Program-made: the position numbers and the translations under genes
From: Karstenula rhodostoma CBS 690.94
Lineage: Eukaryota; Ascomycota; Dothideomycetes; Pleosporales; Didymosphaeriaceae
Assembly (NCBI GenBank): GCA_010093485.1
Contig: MU001492.1
Span: 1,411,122 to 1,475,121, forward strand
Direction of reading: 5' to 3'
DNA: 64,000 bases
Shown here: one piece after another, positions 33,080-44,338 of the stretch
How the letters are laid out: each line of letters opens with the position of its first letter
Position numbering within the stretch: the first letter of the stretch is position 1
Notes under the pieces: generated by a model
Told to the model about the DNA's origin: nothing
The model's input: only the letters and a program-made list of their open reading frames with translations
The model's database searches: none

Positions 33080-33598
33080 TCAGATATGACCAACCTCTAA
33101 CGTGTGCGCAAACACCTCGTTCACCATCTTGGTCGTTTCGTCTCTTGCCTGCGCACCGGGACCCTCAATGACTTCTTCTAGAAGCTCACGCATCCATGTC
33201 ATCTTCGCCTTGAACTCCTCCAAGTCGTCAAGAAACATCTTCGATTTCGTAATAGCCTTCGCTTCCAACTTGGTTGATATGTTGATATCGCCCGCTCTTT
33301 TAACCAAGCTCTTCGCCAATCTTTGGATGCGCAAGCTTAGCAGGATCTTGCCGTCAGGAGCGAAGAGAATCACCTGAGGTGCTCTATGCGAGTAACGACT
33401 CCACCGCATAAACAGAGCATGGCCGCGTTCGATGTCCACGGGGCGCTTGCGCTCGTTTTCAATATAACATGAGTCCATGGCGGCGTTTTTAATATCTAAC
33501 AGGGCATTGTGGATCTCCGAAACGGTGAACCTGGATTGTTCTGAGCGGGGCTCTAGGCGATTTGCTCCTGGAACGTTCTCTTTGGTAATGTCGGTCAT
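33080..33598 (-). CDS. Tandem-family member 1: short copy with region B only (172 aa)
   Basis: Single exon from ATG 33598. The start MTDITKENVPG is acidic and polar, then a helical region contains ILLSLRIQRLAKSLVKRAG, which matches the region B core of the four genes to its right (for example PLLSVAVQRLVYKVVDAHI in the member at 41832). It also keeps the end pattern, a last helix before a hydrophobic VNEVFAHTL. Region A is absent, and no exon for it was found in the 630 bp upstream, so this is either a truncated copy or a natural single-domain form. The last codons read LEVGHI; a donor-like GTTGGT lies there, so a missed 3' exon is possible. Function unknown. Confidence 0.6.
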   Translation of the reverse strand: MTDITKENVPGANRLEPRSEQSRFTVSEIHNALLDIKNAAMDSCYIENERKRPVDIERGHALFMRWSRYSHRAPQVILFAPDGKILLSLRIQRLAKSLVKRAGDINISTKLEAKAITKSKMFLDDLEEFKAKMTWMRELLEEVIEGPGAQARDETTKMVNEVFAHTLEVGHI

Positions 33599-34228
33599 AG
33601 AAATTCCCCAATAGCATCTAGAAAGCAGGTACTACGTTGATTTATAAAGATTGAAGAAATTCTCAACTGTAGCTACAGCAATATTTGAGAGTGCTTATGG
33701 TTTGGATAACGACTCAAACATCACAACAATTCAAATTGACAATCTTAGTGAACACAATTCACGAGGAAGCCGCAGCAAAGCGGTGAATGCTCTTGCCAAA
33801 GGGGATTGTCACTCACGTGAACAAAAGAAAGTGGTATTCCCTCTCGGACCAACGGAAGATCTCGGACTGAAATAAAGAAGAAAACCGTGTACTTTGAATA
33901 GAACCTCCTATCCCAAATTGTGTATCGCCATTCCAGACCTTTGCTGACGCCCAAAAGCCCGAACCAATTGTGAAAAAGGAAATAATGTAGTACTGTGTGT
34001 TGGATACCCATGCAATACCTGGCATGCTGGCATGCACCCTCTGTACACGATATGACGTAGCCCCAAAACGTTCCACCACGATGAGCCAAGCATCATCACT
34101 GCCGATACGTGCCTGTACAGTCGGTTTCTGTTGTGCTGACACACCAAATCAGTGTTTGTTCCCAGTCCACTAGTCAAACATGGGTGCTTTACTGTATCTT
34201 GACCGATGCCCGACCGTTGAGACGTCGC
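33599..34228. other. Intergenic spacer in the tandem family
   Basis: 630 bp between members 1 and 2, both minus strand. Short frames on both strands (up to 114 codons, minus 34089-33745) show no similarity to region A that I can see. Likely promoter and UTR. Confidence 0.45.
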
Positions 34229-35661
34229 TCACTTCAACACTTCAAGAGGTCTTGCTGGAAGAACCTCGAGCACGATATCGGCAACCTTGTAGCCGCCGCG
34301 CTGCACACTGCGGTCCCACAGAATATCTGCTGCGAGCCGCTGCATGAGATCTGAGCGAGCGCGTTGGAACTCATTGTTCGCGTCACGTCCTTCCTTGAGG
34401 AGCATGGCCTTATTGGCGTCACCAGCCTTGAAACGGCGCTCTGTGTCGCGGAAGTGGATGGCTGCGTCAATGATCCGACGTACGAGCCGTTGGACCTCAA
34501 CCGAGAGCACTACTTGGCCGTGGCTATAGCGGATAAGTCGATCGAGCTCAGCGATCTTTGCTTGAGCTTGCTGCGCGGCCTTGTCATTGACCAGGTCGTG
34601 GGAAACCACGACTCCATTCTCTTTATTGTCGAATGCTTTGGGACCCATCTCGGACTCCGCTATGATCGTGCTTCTTATGAATTTCAGATCGTGTCGTAAT
34701 TGGTCAAGTCGTTGGAGAGCAATGCGATCTGGCCACTCGATGTGAGGGGGGCTGATAGCTTTGGAAGGTTGAGGGCCCAGGGGCACAAGAACGGCAGGTA
34801 CCCTTGCTGAGAGAACCGCACCTCCTCTTACCGACGCAGGGTCGTCGTCGTTTGACTTGACGGCGTATTTCTTTTTCCGGCCAGCCTCGAGTAAATTCCC
34901 AGAAGAACGAGCTGTCGCTGCCGGGCCATTCTCTTTGTCAAACGCAGAGACCTGGGCTTCCCAATCCTCAGCACCCAAATGGGGCACCTGGTTGGGGCCC
35001 ACTGCGAACCCTGCTTTTTGGCGATCGATTACTCGTTGATGGACTACCTTGACCAACTCAACTAACGCTTGTCCCTTGTTGATCTTGACGCGCTTTTTGC
35101 CACGTTCGATATAACGAGGGTAAGTGGCGTTCGCGAACTTTTCTGTAATGTCAACCCCTTCACCAGCGAGGAAGGCCTCCATCTGAGAACGCCCGAATTT
35201 GCTGTAGAGGGTATTGTCGGAGTATACTTTTTCTTGTGCATACCACTTGGGATTGGAGGGAAGTCGTGCCTGCTTGAGCTTGGACTTCTGACATTTGGCG
35301 GGTGTAGGGCCTATTGGTACGCCTACCGATAAGACCGGGCCGACGGTCAAAGTTGGGCTATTCTTGTCTGTCGTAGAACTGACAGGAATGTCTTTGGGAG
35401 CGATATTGGTGGCATCGGAGCTAGGCAAGGGCGAGGCGGTTACTGACAATGTGTTAGATATTCCCCGCTTCCTATTCGAGATGAAGTCAGTTAAGTACCT
35501 TTATCCCCCTCTTGGCTGCCAGTAATCTGGGTCTCGATGTATTTGGCTACACCAGTATTTTCAAGGTTCTGATCTTGAGTACTAGATTTGGGAAGTCGGC
35601 TGCCATTGACTTCGTTCCATCCATCGGAGGACTGCTGGAGCGGCGTATTGCCCTGTTCCAT
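34229..35661 (-). CDS. Tandem-family member 2 (458 aa)
   Basis: Two exons, 35661-35499 and 35442-34229, joined in phase 1 across a 56-nt intron. N-terminal 120 residues: polar, Ser/Pro/Val-rich, then a Lys-rich patch (CQKSKLKQAR). Region A is at about residues 120-200: VYSDNTLYSKFGRSQMEAFL, then GEGVDITEKF, a basic hairpin-like stretch (RYIERGKKRVKINKGQAL) and VHQRVIDRQKAG. A linker has two KEN tripeptides (FDKENGP and DNKENGV). Region B is at about 300-458: LDQLRHDLKFIRS, VVLSVEVQRLVRRIIDAAIH, ending DIVLEVLPARPLEVLK. It shares the A-linker-B order with members 3-5. Probably an orphan, lineage-specific protein; no known domain recognised. Confidence 0.75.
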
Positions 35662-37174
35662 TGCTGCCCACGTTGAGTTTCTGTGACAGATTGTGCTTCT
35701 GTGGCTTGATGTACCTGGATAGTTGCTTCTGTATCGGCCCAGATACCAAGAGTTAAATTCGGCGATAACTGACTTGAAAGGAGTGATGCAAGCTCGGTGC
35801 AGGATGCAAGCAGGTTGAGAATACTGACCAAATGGATTTGCGAGGAGACAGCCGATTAAAGCCCTGCTTTCTGGGGTGGAGTTTCAAGTTTGTTGATTCA
35901 GTTCTATCCTGCGCGGACTACCTAAGCTGCGGAGCCGATGCGCCCTGAAAGGGCAAGAACGAATTATCACGTGATCGGCCTGTTCACACATCCCTGCACG
36001 GATGACGTAGCTGGTCACATCTAACCGCGCCAGCTATCTGGGCTCATCGAAACGTTTTTTGACATGCAGCTCTTCAGGTGATGTAGGGTTACAAGTTTGT
36101 AAGCTCTGCGACTGTGGTCACGTGAAATTTCGTGAACGCGTACGCGTGCAAGATCTATGAAGGCTTAACCTCATATTCCAGTCATCCCAATAAGCAGATA
36201 GCAATATGAATACCTGTGTGGAATGCTATCTGCTGCCCGTTGGGATCTTAAGCAGGACCAAGCAAGTGAGCCCACAGCTCCAGAATTAGCGGTTTGCCGA
36301 GTCGATCTAGACCTCTGTCGCAAGCTCCAGTGACATCAAAGTTCAACAATATGTATGTGTATATACTGCGACCTGATGACCTTACGCGATACGGGGGTTG
36401 TCGAGAACTGGACTAAGTCTGCTGTATTACTTAAATCCTGAGTCTCTTAATTGCGCGCAGGGTTAGCTGGGATGTTTGTAATTTCTAGTGTAATGTGGGA
36501 AGGAATTGCATATCTGTTAGGAGCATACGTCTCTATTCAAGCACTAAGTATCATGGTGGAGGTGTCGAGCTACAATCAAACGACGACTTATTACCTGGAT
36601 CTGGATCTCTAAGGGCGCCGCCAGGACACAAAAATCCGGCTGTTCTACTTGAAGTGGAACAAGTCCGACGAGTTGCTTAATGGGACTTGTGGCTGTGTTG
36701 GTACTGACGTTTTAAAGATCTTGGGTTCTAAAGAACGCTTTGTGAAACGGAAAGTCCGATAATTATGTTCAATGAAAAGGAATGTAGGGCTATGGCGCAT
36801 ATGAATAGGATCGATTTCTGTTCAATCACCCGTTTTCACCGAGGTACCGGGTCAAGATGATTTTGAAGCGAGTGGGTCGTTTCCACAACACACAAGTGAT
36901 CAAGATACCCAGATAAAGCGAGAATGGGAAATGTTATCATACTGATTGAATTCATTAAATAGCTGCCTTCGCCAGAACCCTAAAGTAAAATACTGAGCCA
37001 CTACCCAGGCACATGATCGCAGTCGCGATTCCGAAGAAATTGCGCATGAATCCGCATGCGTTCACCTAGACAAACCAAACCGTGACCAAGCCAACACATT
37101 AGCTCTCTTTAACAACTATCTCATAACACAAGCGAAATTCCTGGATCGCACGATCAAGCAGGAAGCTTGACCCT
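35662..37174. other. 1.5-kb intergenic gap in the tandem family
   Basis: Largest gap of the array. Contains CACGTGA-like motifs at about 35970 and 36119 and AT-rich segments. I looked for another copy of region A or B and saw none; the few open frames are short. A former member could have decayed here, but nothing shows it. Confidence 0.45.
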
Positions 37175-38603
37175 TCAAGTCTTTGTGTGCAACTCCTCAT
37201 CGGTCAGCTTCATGGCCATATCGAACGCCATAGCGACGTTTTCAACACCACCGCCCTGGTTGAACACTTGCGCAAGCTCATGTACGAGCATGCGGCGATC
37301 GGCCTGGTACACGTCAAGACCCTCCTTAGGCAAGAGCAGATTGCGGAGGTGTGGAGAGCCATCGCCAGCTTCGCCTTGAAAGACGCTGTTCTTCTTTTCC
37401 CAGTTGGCCAGGCGGAAGATAAGCTCTTGCGCTCGGACAGAGATGAGCGGGTCGCCGAGACCATCGATGACAATATTGAGAGGGTCAGAGCCAGCAGTCT
37501 TCTTGATTGTGCGAAGCGCCATTCGGATGTAGGAGACAATTGTAGGCTCGGGTTTCTCGATGATGTGGGCGTCTTCGTCATCGGATTCGCACACTCCATC
37601 CAAGCCGCTGTCGTAGTCATTGTCTTGGCGTGCATTTTCAAGTCTAACACATCCCGGGTCCAGGTTAACATCCTGATCCTCGTCGTGGTCAGTCTCGTAC
37701 ACGCTCTTGTGCTGGTTGTGAACGGCCTCGTTCTGAGATTCAACCTCAGGGTAGTCACTACCGGTCGTTGAGACCATGGCCCGGTTGTTCAGCGCGCGAG
37801 GGATGTTGCGACGTGATACCCGGGACGTGTTACTAGCCATAACTGACACCTGGCCTTCGGCGATCTTCTGGTCGATATGGGCTTGATGAAGCTCTTGGGC
37901 TTTCTTTGCCATGGCAACGCCCCTAGTCGTCTTCTCACCGTTGTAGACCATGTTCATCTTGGGAAACTCTTTGGCAACATCGACACCCTGTTCCTTCAAG
38001 TACTTGATAATCTTGGTGTTGCTGATCTTGTTGCGCAAGGTGGACAAGGAGTAGGTGTTCATCCTATCCCAGTTAGGGATGAAACCCTCGTCTTCTCCTT
38101 TCTTCCCTTTCATCCTACTCTTCCTTCCCGCATTGCTTGTGCCAACCTTCTGCTTCTTGGCAGGGTTGGAATCAGTATTCGACGCCGGTCGCTTTGCGGT
38201 GGGTGCGTTTGCCGATGTAAGTTGTGGTAGTTCCTCAGTGGGGGCAAATCGCACAGCCCAAGTAGCGCTTCCCTGCGGCGTCACAGTATAGGGTGCATGC
38301 GGAGCGATCGTGGAGGTCTCTCGCGAGGGGGCTAGGTCTGGGTGATGGTACGTAAGGCCGAATGCTGCTTGCTTGTCAGTGATATTGCTTGACAGCCTAG
38401 ACAGTAAGTTGTTTACCTGGAATGGCTTCTCCATGGGCGTTTTCCTTATCTTGCTCGCGAGCGTTGATGAATCCTGCACCCGTCTGGTATGGGTCTGAGA
38501 GGCGCCGGGCCGCGACCGTGCTCGGTGACGCAGTGTTGCTAGAGGAGCGCGAATCAAGGCCACGTCTAATCGAGGGCATGGCGCCATAGATGTTGCTATC
38601 CAT
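37175..38603 (-). CDS. Tandem-family member 3 (458 aa)
   Basis: Two exons, 38603-38417 and 38364-37175, phase-1 join across a 52-nt intron. N-terminus is Ser/Arg-rich and includes DKENAHGE. At about residues 125-150 is a bipartite NLS-like basic region (KKQKVG ... RKSRMKGKKG). Region A follows (about 155-235): NTYSLSTLRNKISNTKIIKY, then EQGVDVAKEFPKMNMVYNGE and KKAQELHQAHIDQKIAEG. Here the usual Gly-Met-Glu of region A is replaced by Thr-Lys-Ile. A long acidic linker (TDHDEDQDVN, ESDDEDAH) leads to region B: SYIRMALRTIKKTAG, PLISVRAQELIFRLANWE, ending MAMKLTDEELHTKT. The most diverged of the four full copies. Function unknown; nuclear location is inferred from the basic patch. Confidence 0.75.
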
Positions 38604-39296
38604 TGTGTTGATTTTATCGCTACCTACTGGTCCATAAAGTTAGATCTTGTCGCGCGTGCCGAGATGCAGCCAAAACTCACTCGTCATGGGTAGACCTGCG
38701 CTTGGAAGACTGCGGAGTTTAATCTCAAAAGGTGGGATCGCCGCTCAAAGGGTGGCGTGTCTCAGGCCAATCCAGCTTTATGAATGCTGGGAGGTGGTCG
38801 ACAGTCGGGCAGGCACGGGCGCGACGTCGCCTTACTAAGCTCAGGTGAATTGAGCGAGTCGGAGTTTATGTGTCTCCGGAACACCGTTGATAGCCGCCAT
38901 GCCCCAGCAAATCAAGGTTGAATCACGATTCTATGCTTTGTAGCGCTGTCGCGGGTTTCCTTGTCATTTACATTATGGGCTGAGGCCTTGTTTACTATAT
39001 AGGACCGTACAAAATTGTACCATAGTTATAATTTTGTGAGGCCTTAGTCTCACATCTCCAGATAAACATGCCTTGGTCAATTATATACAGTGCGCCGTGA
39101 TCGATCATTGGTATACCTGATGTCCAAATGACAGAGCATACTCAAGTTGCAAGCAACTCGACTTGACACTCGTGGGGAAACAACTCAAGGCGCAAATCAA
39201 CACAATATCCATCTTAGAAAGCCAGCATTTGCCAAAGGCGGAAGCCCCTGGCCAGAACATGAAGCACAGCAGAGAGAAAAATAACTCTCTCGGCCC
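38604..39296. other. Intergenic spacer in the tandem family
   Basis: About 690 bp between members 3 and 4. Nothing recognised beyond likely promoter and 3' UTR sequence; the stretch near 38990-39060 is AT-rich. Confidence 0.45.
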
Positions 39297-40810
39297 CTAG
39301 ACATTCGCAGGAAATTCTTGCAGAACCAGCTGGCATGCGAGAAGCACCGGATCTTGATCTTTCTCCCTCTTCATTGAACCTTGCAGCTCAACGATAAGTT
39401 GTGCACGGTGGCTGTGCATCTCGGATGCAATGACAGCAAGATCCTCTTCGGTGTCCGCGCCGTAGTCCTGACGCATGCGAACCATTCGGAGGCGTATGTG
39501 ACAGTCGACGATGTCAAAGACAAGGCGGTCGACCTTTGGGGAGATCGTTGGCTTGGTAGTGTCGCCTTCGTCAGCTGCAATGCCTTTTACACGTTTTTCG
39601 TAAGCCTTGCTGAGTTGCTCCGCTGCATAGCGATGGATGGCGTGGAGGTCGGTGCGAGCTTGCGAAACGATTTCGGCACCCTCGTCCTTGGGAATGTGAA
39701 CGTGGAGTTTTCGAGTGCGCTGATGCTTGTTGCTGGCGGTGGCAGCAGCACCGTCCGCCGCAGGCGTGGAGGTCGGAAAGGAATGGGCAAGTGCCAAATA
39801 GGAAGGCTCCTCGTGCTCAAAACCTTTCCCCGTCCAGCCCTGCGGCACAGTCCGTACGCCTGCTTTTCGTGCATCAATGTAAGCTTGCTGCACTTCTTGT
39901 ACTTTGATCTTCATGGCTTCGTTCCGAGCGACTCGTTCGCCTTGAGCATTGGTGTACTTCCCTCCCTTGCGTGGAAACTCCTTGTCGAGGTCGACGCCTT
40001 CCCAACGAAGAAACTCTTCCATACCTGAAGCACAGACCTTGCTCTTCAGAGTCGAGTCAGCGAAGACATTATTGGCGTTGTACCAATCCAGGTGATATGT
40101 TGTCTTTCGAGGTTCCTTGGCCTTCTTCATCTCAGAGTCAATCGCTGCGGGCTGAGCAATAGATTCGGACGTCTCTTTCATGTCTCCGTCAAATTCGCCT
40201 TCTCTGTCGTTGATTATGCCGCCGGCTTGGGCCTTACTATCAGGAGTAAGGCTTGTCGAGCGTCCAGAAGCTTCTGTAACTGTCAGCACATAAGTTGATA
40301 AAAGGTTCGTGTTTCTTACCAGCTATGATGTCGACCTCATCTTGGTTGGTAGACTCAACAGTTGAGAGGGAACTTCCAGCAAGCTTCTTTGGCGGCGGAG
40401 GTAACATCCCGTTCACAGATAAATCGCGGCCACGCTTGCGCTTCGTGGTCTGCGAGTTATGAACGTCCTCAGGAGCGGTGAAACCTGTGAGAGGTCAGAA
40501 GATTAATATATGGTTTCGAAGGTGTCACATGCTAGACTCACCGAGCACTCGTTCGTCGGCAACCGGAGAACCGGAAGCGGAGGTAGTTGAGTCTGGGCTC
40601 GTATCAGCCTGTATCTGTAATTTTGGAAAGAGTGGGGTGTTATTGTGACTTACCACTCATGCGGTTGACCTCATCCTGGACTGAAGCATTACCGTCCACG
40701 AGCTTCTCTGACAACGGCTGTAACGTTCCGACCCCCGTATAGACGGAGCGAATGTGATGCTGGTCGGCAGCCTCCGAACCAGAGACTTGCGTCACCGCGT
40801 CCTCGGACAT
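39297..40810 (-). CDS. Tandem-family member 4 (451 aa)
   Basis: Four exons: 40810-40654, 40592-40542, 40484-40320 and 40279-39297; all three introns are phase 1. The second exon is only 51 nt and its acceptor (GAGCCCAG after GGCTGATAC) is the one that keeps frame. The N-terminal 185 residues are polar and include TTKRKRGRD and PPPPKKL, NLS-like. Region A (about 190-265): VFADSTLKSKVCASGMEEFL, then WEGVDLDKEFPRKGGKYTNA and KVQEVQQAYIDARKAG. Region B (about 335-451): ARTDLHAIHRYAAEQLSKAY, ISPKVDRLVFDIVDCHIRLR, ending LACQLVLQEFPANV. Ending and region B are closest to member 5 (LVVQEFPPQL). Function unknown. Confidence 0.75.
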
Positions 40811-41831
40811 AGTCGAGTGTACCTTGTCTATCTTAAGACAGTACGACACCCTCGGGCTTCTAGTCGATGAGTGAGTTGTGGTCGAGTTGATACAAGCTAA
40901 TAGGTGTTTTACTGTGCTCCGTATAATGGCAAGGAGAGATAATGAACGCCTGAGTGCTACACCTACCGGATAGTAAACACGTGGTTGAGTGGTGCTGTAG
41001 GCGATTATCCAGCCGGTTGGTGGCGGCGACCTGCAGTATTATTATTGCGTGGGCTGAGTTGCTGTTAGCCAAGATAGAAGTTCTTTGTAAGCGTACATGC
41101 GAGTACTAACCTCTCGGGTGGAGGGGCCTCGCAGCGCGAAGACACTACCAGTGTCGAGGTCGAGTTGAAAGAAGCACGCTTGGGCGAGATAAGAGATGCA
41201 AGTGGAGCAGCCGATCTTTATAATCACTTCAACTTCGCTCATGACTAGCGGCTCTCACACGGGCACCTCTCCAACCAAAAGTGGAAGTTCCACAGAGGCT
41301 AAGATTTAAGGATCCACGTTATGTAAAATTCACTAAACTTATTTCACTCAAGCAATCCGTTCATTGGCAAGACATGTTCACAATTGACTCTGCTAGACTA
41401 CCTCAAAATTAAAATGACACAAGAACTCCTCACTCTTTTCCCAAATTTCTAAATGCTACATTTGAATTTTGTTCCATCTCCATTTCTTGTTGTGACGAGC
41501 GTTGCCGCAACTGAAGAAAACAATGACAAACATACTTGCACTAAAGAATCACGCTGAAGTCTCCAATACAGTTTGAATCAATGATGGCGTCTCAGGATAG
41601 ACAGTCTTACCAAAGTCCTCTTTTCACCCACTTCGGGTAGCTTTCAAAAACATCACTGGTGCCGGTGCCCTTAACTGTCTCTTTGCGTACTTTCGCAAGC
41701 AAAGCTGTAGAGAACCACGACGGTTTTTCGGATCTTTCCCAGAGAACTCCAACAGGACAAACAGTGTTTGCTAGTTTGTTAGTTTGCTCCAGTAGGCAAA
41801 GAACTACCAGGTGCAAGCTCAGCATCATCTC
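40811..41831. other. Intergenic spacer in the tandem family
   Basis: About 1 kb between members 4 and 5. Short minus-strand frames at 41072-40860, 41242-41042 and 41828-41607 are not family-like. The part around 41320-41480 is AT-rich. No gene recognised. Confidence 0.45.
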
Positions 41832-43020
41832 TCACAGCTGCGGGGGGAACTCCTGCACAACCAGCTTTGTAGCAATAGCCGCTCGATCAACGTCCTCCTC
41901 CAGGGTCAGGGTGTTCTGCAGTTCATACTTCAGCTGAGCTCGCAACTGCCCATGCTCGACTGGTATCTGAAACCGACGATCTCCAGATTCGGAGATGTGA
42001 AGGGCTCGGAGCCTGTTGCCACGAATGTGGGCGTCTACGACCTTGTAGACAAGGCGCTGTACGGCGACTGAGAGAAGCGGCTGGTTGTCGCTACCAAGTT
42101 CAGGCTCCGTAAGCTCAGGTGCAGGCACCAGGTTGTTGCCATATGCGGCGTTGATCTGGACCGAAGCTCGATCCCTGATGGTCTGTAGGTCGATACGCGC
42201 CAACATGGTCTGGTGGGTGTCAGGCTCTAGGGCGTCCGGGAGGTCGTAACGATGTCCGCTAAAGACCCGCTGCGCTGCTGTCTTACGAGAGGCTTCTTCG
42301 GCCATGGCCGTTTTGTAAGCATCGATGAGGATCTGGTGCAGCTCATGACACTTATATGCCAAAGCTTCAGCGCGGCTAATGGGGTTGTTGTCGCTGTCAT
42401 AGAACTTCTTGTCCGTCGTGCCCCTCAGCGGGAACTCGGTTGCAACGTCAACACCAAATTCTGGTCGGCTCAGGAAGGCTTCCATTCCAGCAATTCCGAC
42501 CTTGTTCTTGAAAGTGGTCATGCTGTACGCGGTATTTGACTTCTCGTCGGCGATGAACAGGCTCTTCTTCTTTGGCTTCTTCTTCGCTGCCTTCTTGGCC
42601 TTCTTCCGCGATGCGCGACGCTGGGAATCCGAAGAATCCTCTCCAGAAGCATAGTCAGAGACGTTGTTAGCGATATCTAGAGGAGAGCTGTTGCCTGTTC
42701 CAACGTTAGTTTGTGGGCTCCTCAGAAACATACGCCGCAGAGATTGCTTACCGATTTGATTGGCGTTGTCTTCACCAACAGCAACGTCGTGTTCATCAAA
42801 GTCCATGGCGAGATCGGTGGCTGTCGCGCTGTGAGCTTTGATATGGTTCATCAAAATACCTCAGCATGATTTGCTTACCATCCTCTCCAGGCTCCTGGGT
42901 TTCCGACGACTCATCACTTGAAGAGTCACTATCTGAGGCTGTGCGGACAATTTGCGTCGCGCCTGAGCTCCGCGAGGCGCCTGGCAAGCGCGCAGCTCCA
43001 ATTCCCGACAAGTAGCTCAT
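41832..43020 (-). CDS. Tandem-family member 5 (362 aa)
   Basis: Three exons: 43020-42879, 42835-42752 and 42694-41832, introns in phase 1. The start MSYLSGIGAARLPG follows a possible 5' UTR intron end (CATCACACAG). N-terminus is Ser/Asp/Glu-rich; then a strong Lys cluster (KKAKKAAKKKPKKKS), NLS-like, directly precedes region A (about residues 125-205): TAYSMTTFKNKVGIAGMEAF, then GVDVATEFPLRGTTDKKFY and KCHELHQILIDAYKTAM. Region B (about 230-362): ARIDLQTIRDRASVQINAAY, PLLSVAVQRLVYKVVDAHIR, ending ATKLVVQEFPPQL. The linker is the shortest of the full copies. This copy has the clearest region A and is the best query for searches. Function unknown. Confidence 0.75.
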
Positions 43021-44338
43021 GGTGGCCGGGGCAGAGTTTCCTGTGTGATGTGAGCCAGCGGTAAACAAACAATGCATCAGGCTCATGAGCGGGACAATTC
43101 GCGGCCATATAAACTTACACTCTTTGTTGATGGAACAGGATTGACTGTAGATGTGGATCAGTAACTGTCGAAATCAATTCGCCGGGGGCACTTACAGAAG
43201 CAGAAGAACGATCCGGTGGTAGCAGATGCAGGTGCCGCTGAGTCGAAGATATCAGGACGCGCAATTGAATACGAGGTTTCGTTTCATGGAGTGCGCAATA
43301 TTACTAGCGCGTTATGGCCCAAGCACGGAAGGTTAGAAACGAGGGAAAGGTGTAAAGGTCCCTGCAGGGGCGGCGAGTTGAAAAATGGCCGTGCTGTTTA
43401 CACTCAATGCCGCAGATGACTGGAACATTCACGTGCAGTCGACGGCGGCGAACCTGTAAGGAAGCAATCAAACTGAAAAATCATTGATGATCTCTACACC
43501 GCGGTTGCCATCACGAACTGTTGCAGCGACCTAAGATAGAGCAAAGATACACCCAACTTAGAAGCTTTATCGTTCGACCCGCGGCCATACACATGATATC
43601 TAGTAGCCTGAGGTCTACGGGCCGGAGAATTTATATCAGCACCTTCTCCAGAGTAGATTCAAGCGAAGTACTCCACGAGGGCTGCTAGTCGCACGTAGTG
43701 GCGTGACGACATAGCGAAGCTTGCCTAATATCTATCCAAGTAGCTGCTCAGAGTCTTGTCTTAGATCTTCTAGTCGGAAGGAGAGGTATGAAAAACGTTT
43801 GCTTCGTGTTGGAACGGTTTTTTACGCGCTGGTACATTATTCCCTTGTCGGAATAGCTGATTGATGAGAAGCTATCTAGACTGCGGTTCCGAGGTGAACG
43901 TTTGGAGCCCGTAATAGCTCTGAAGTGTACAATTCCTGAGAATGGTTCTGGTCCCGTGATCTTGGTTATCTCGTGTTGAACTATTCCAATAATGAGGGAC
44001 AGTCCAGTGCATTGCGAGCCTAGCAACAGCCGCGACCAAATCAAGATACGCATGGTATCTAGTTGCCCCATGGTGGTCTTCCATTCGCTAGAGCGGTGCC
44101 CCCCGGTCTATCTCTCCTGGGTCCCGCTTTTGCATTCGAAGAGCTTTTGTAGGGTTGCGCATGCTCTCGCACGAGTTCAGATGAATGGATAAATCGAGCG
44201 GAATGCTATTTTCGGACGATCACTCCAAAGTTCTGCGCGCGAGAATAAATGAACGTCATAGCTGGCGATTCTCCTCTCAAAGCTATTCTTTCCCAGAACA
44301 CTATCTTAACACTCAGAAAGTCCGTTCTTGTACATATC
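43021..44338. other. 1.3-kb intergenic interval
   Basis: Between member 5 of the tandem family (minus) and the AA9 gene (plus), so divergent. Only short frames; minus 44071-43748 (107 codons) has no recognised content. It should hold both promoters. Confidence 0.5.
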
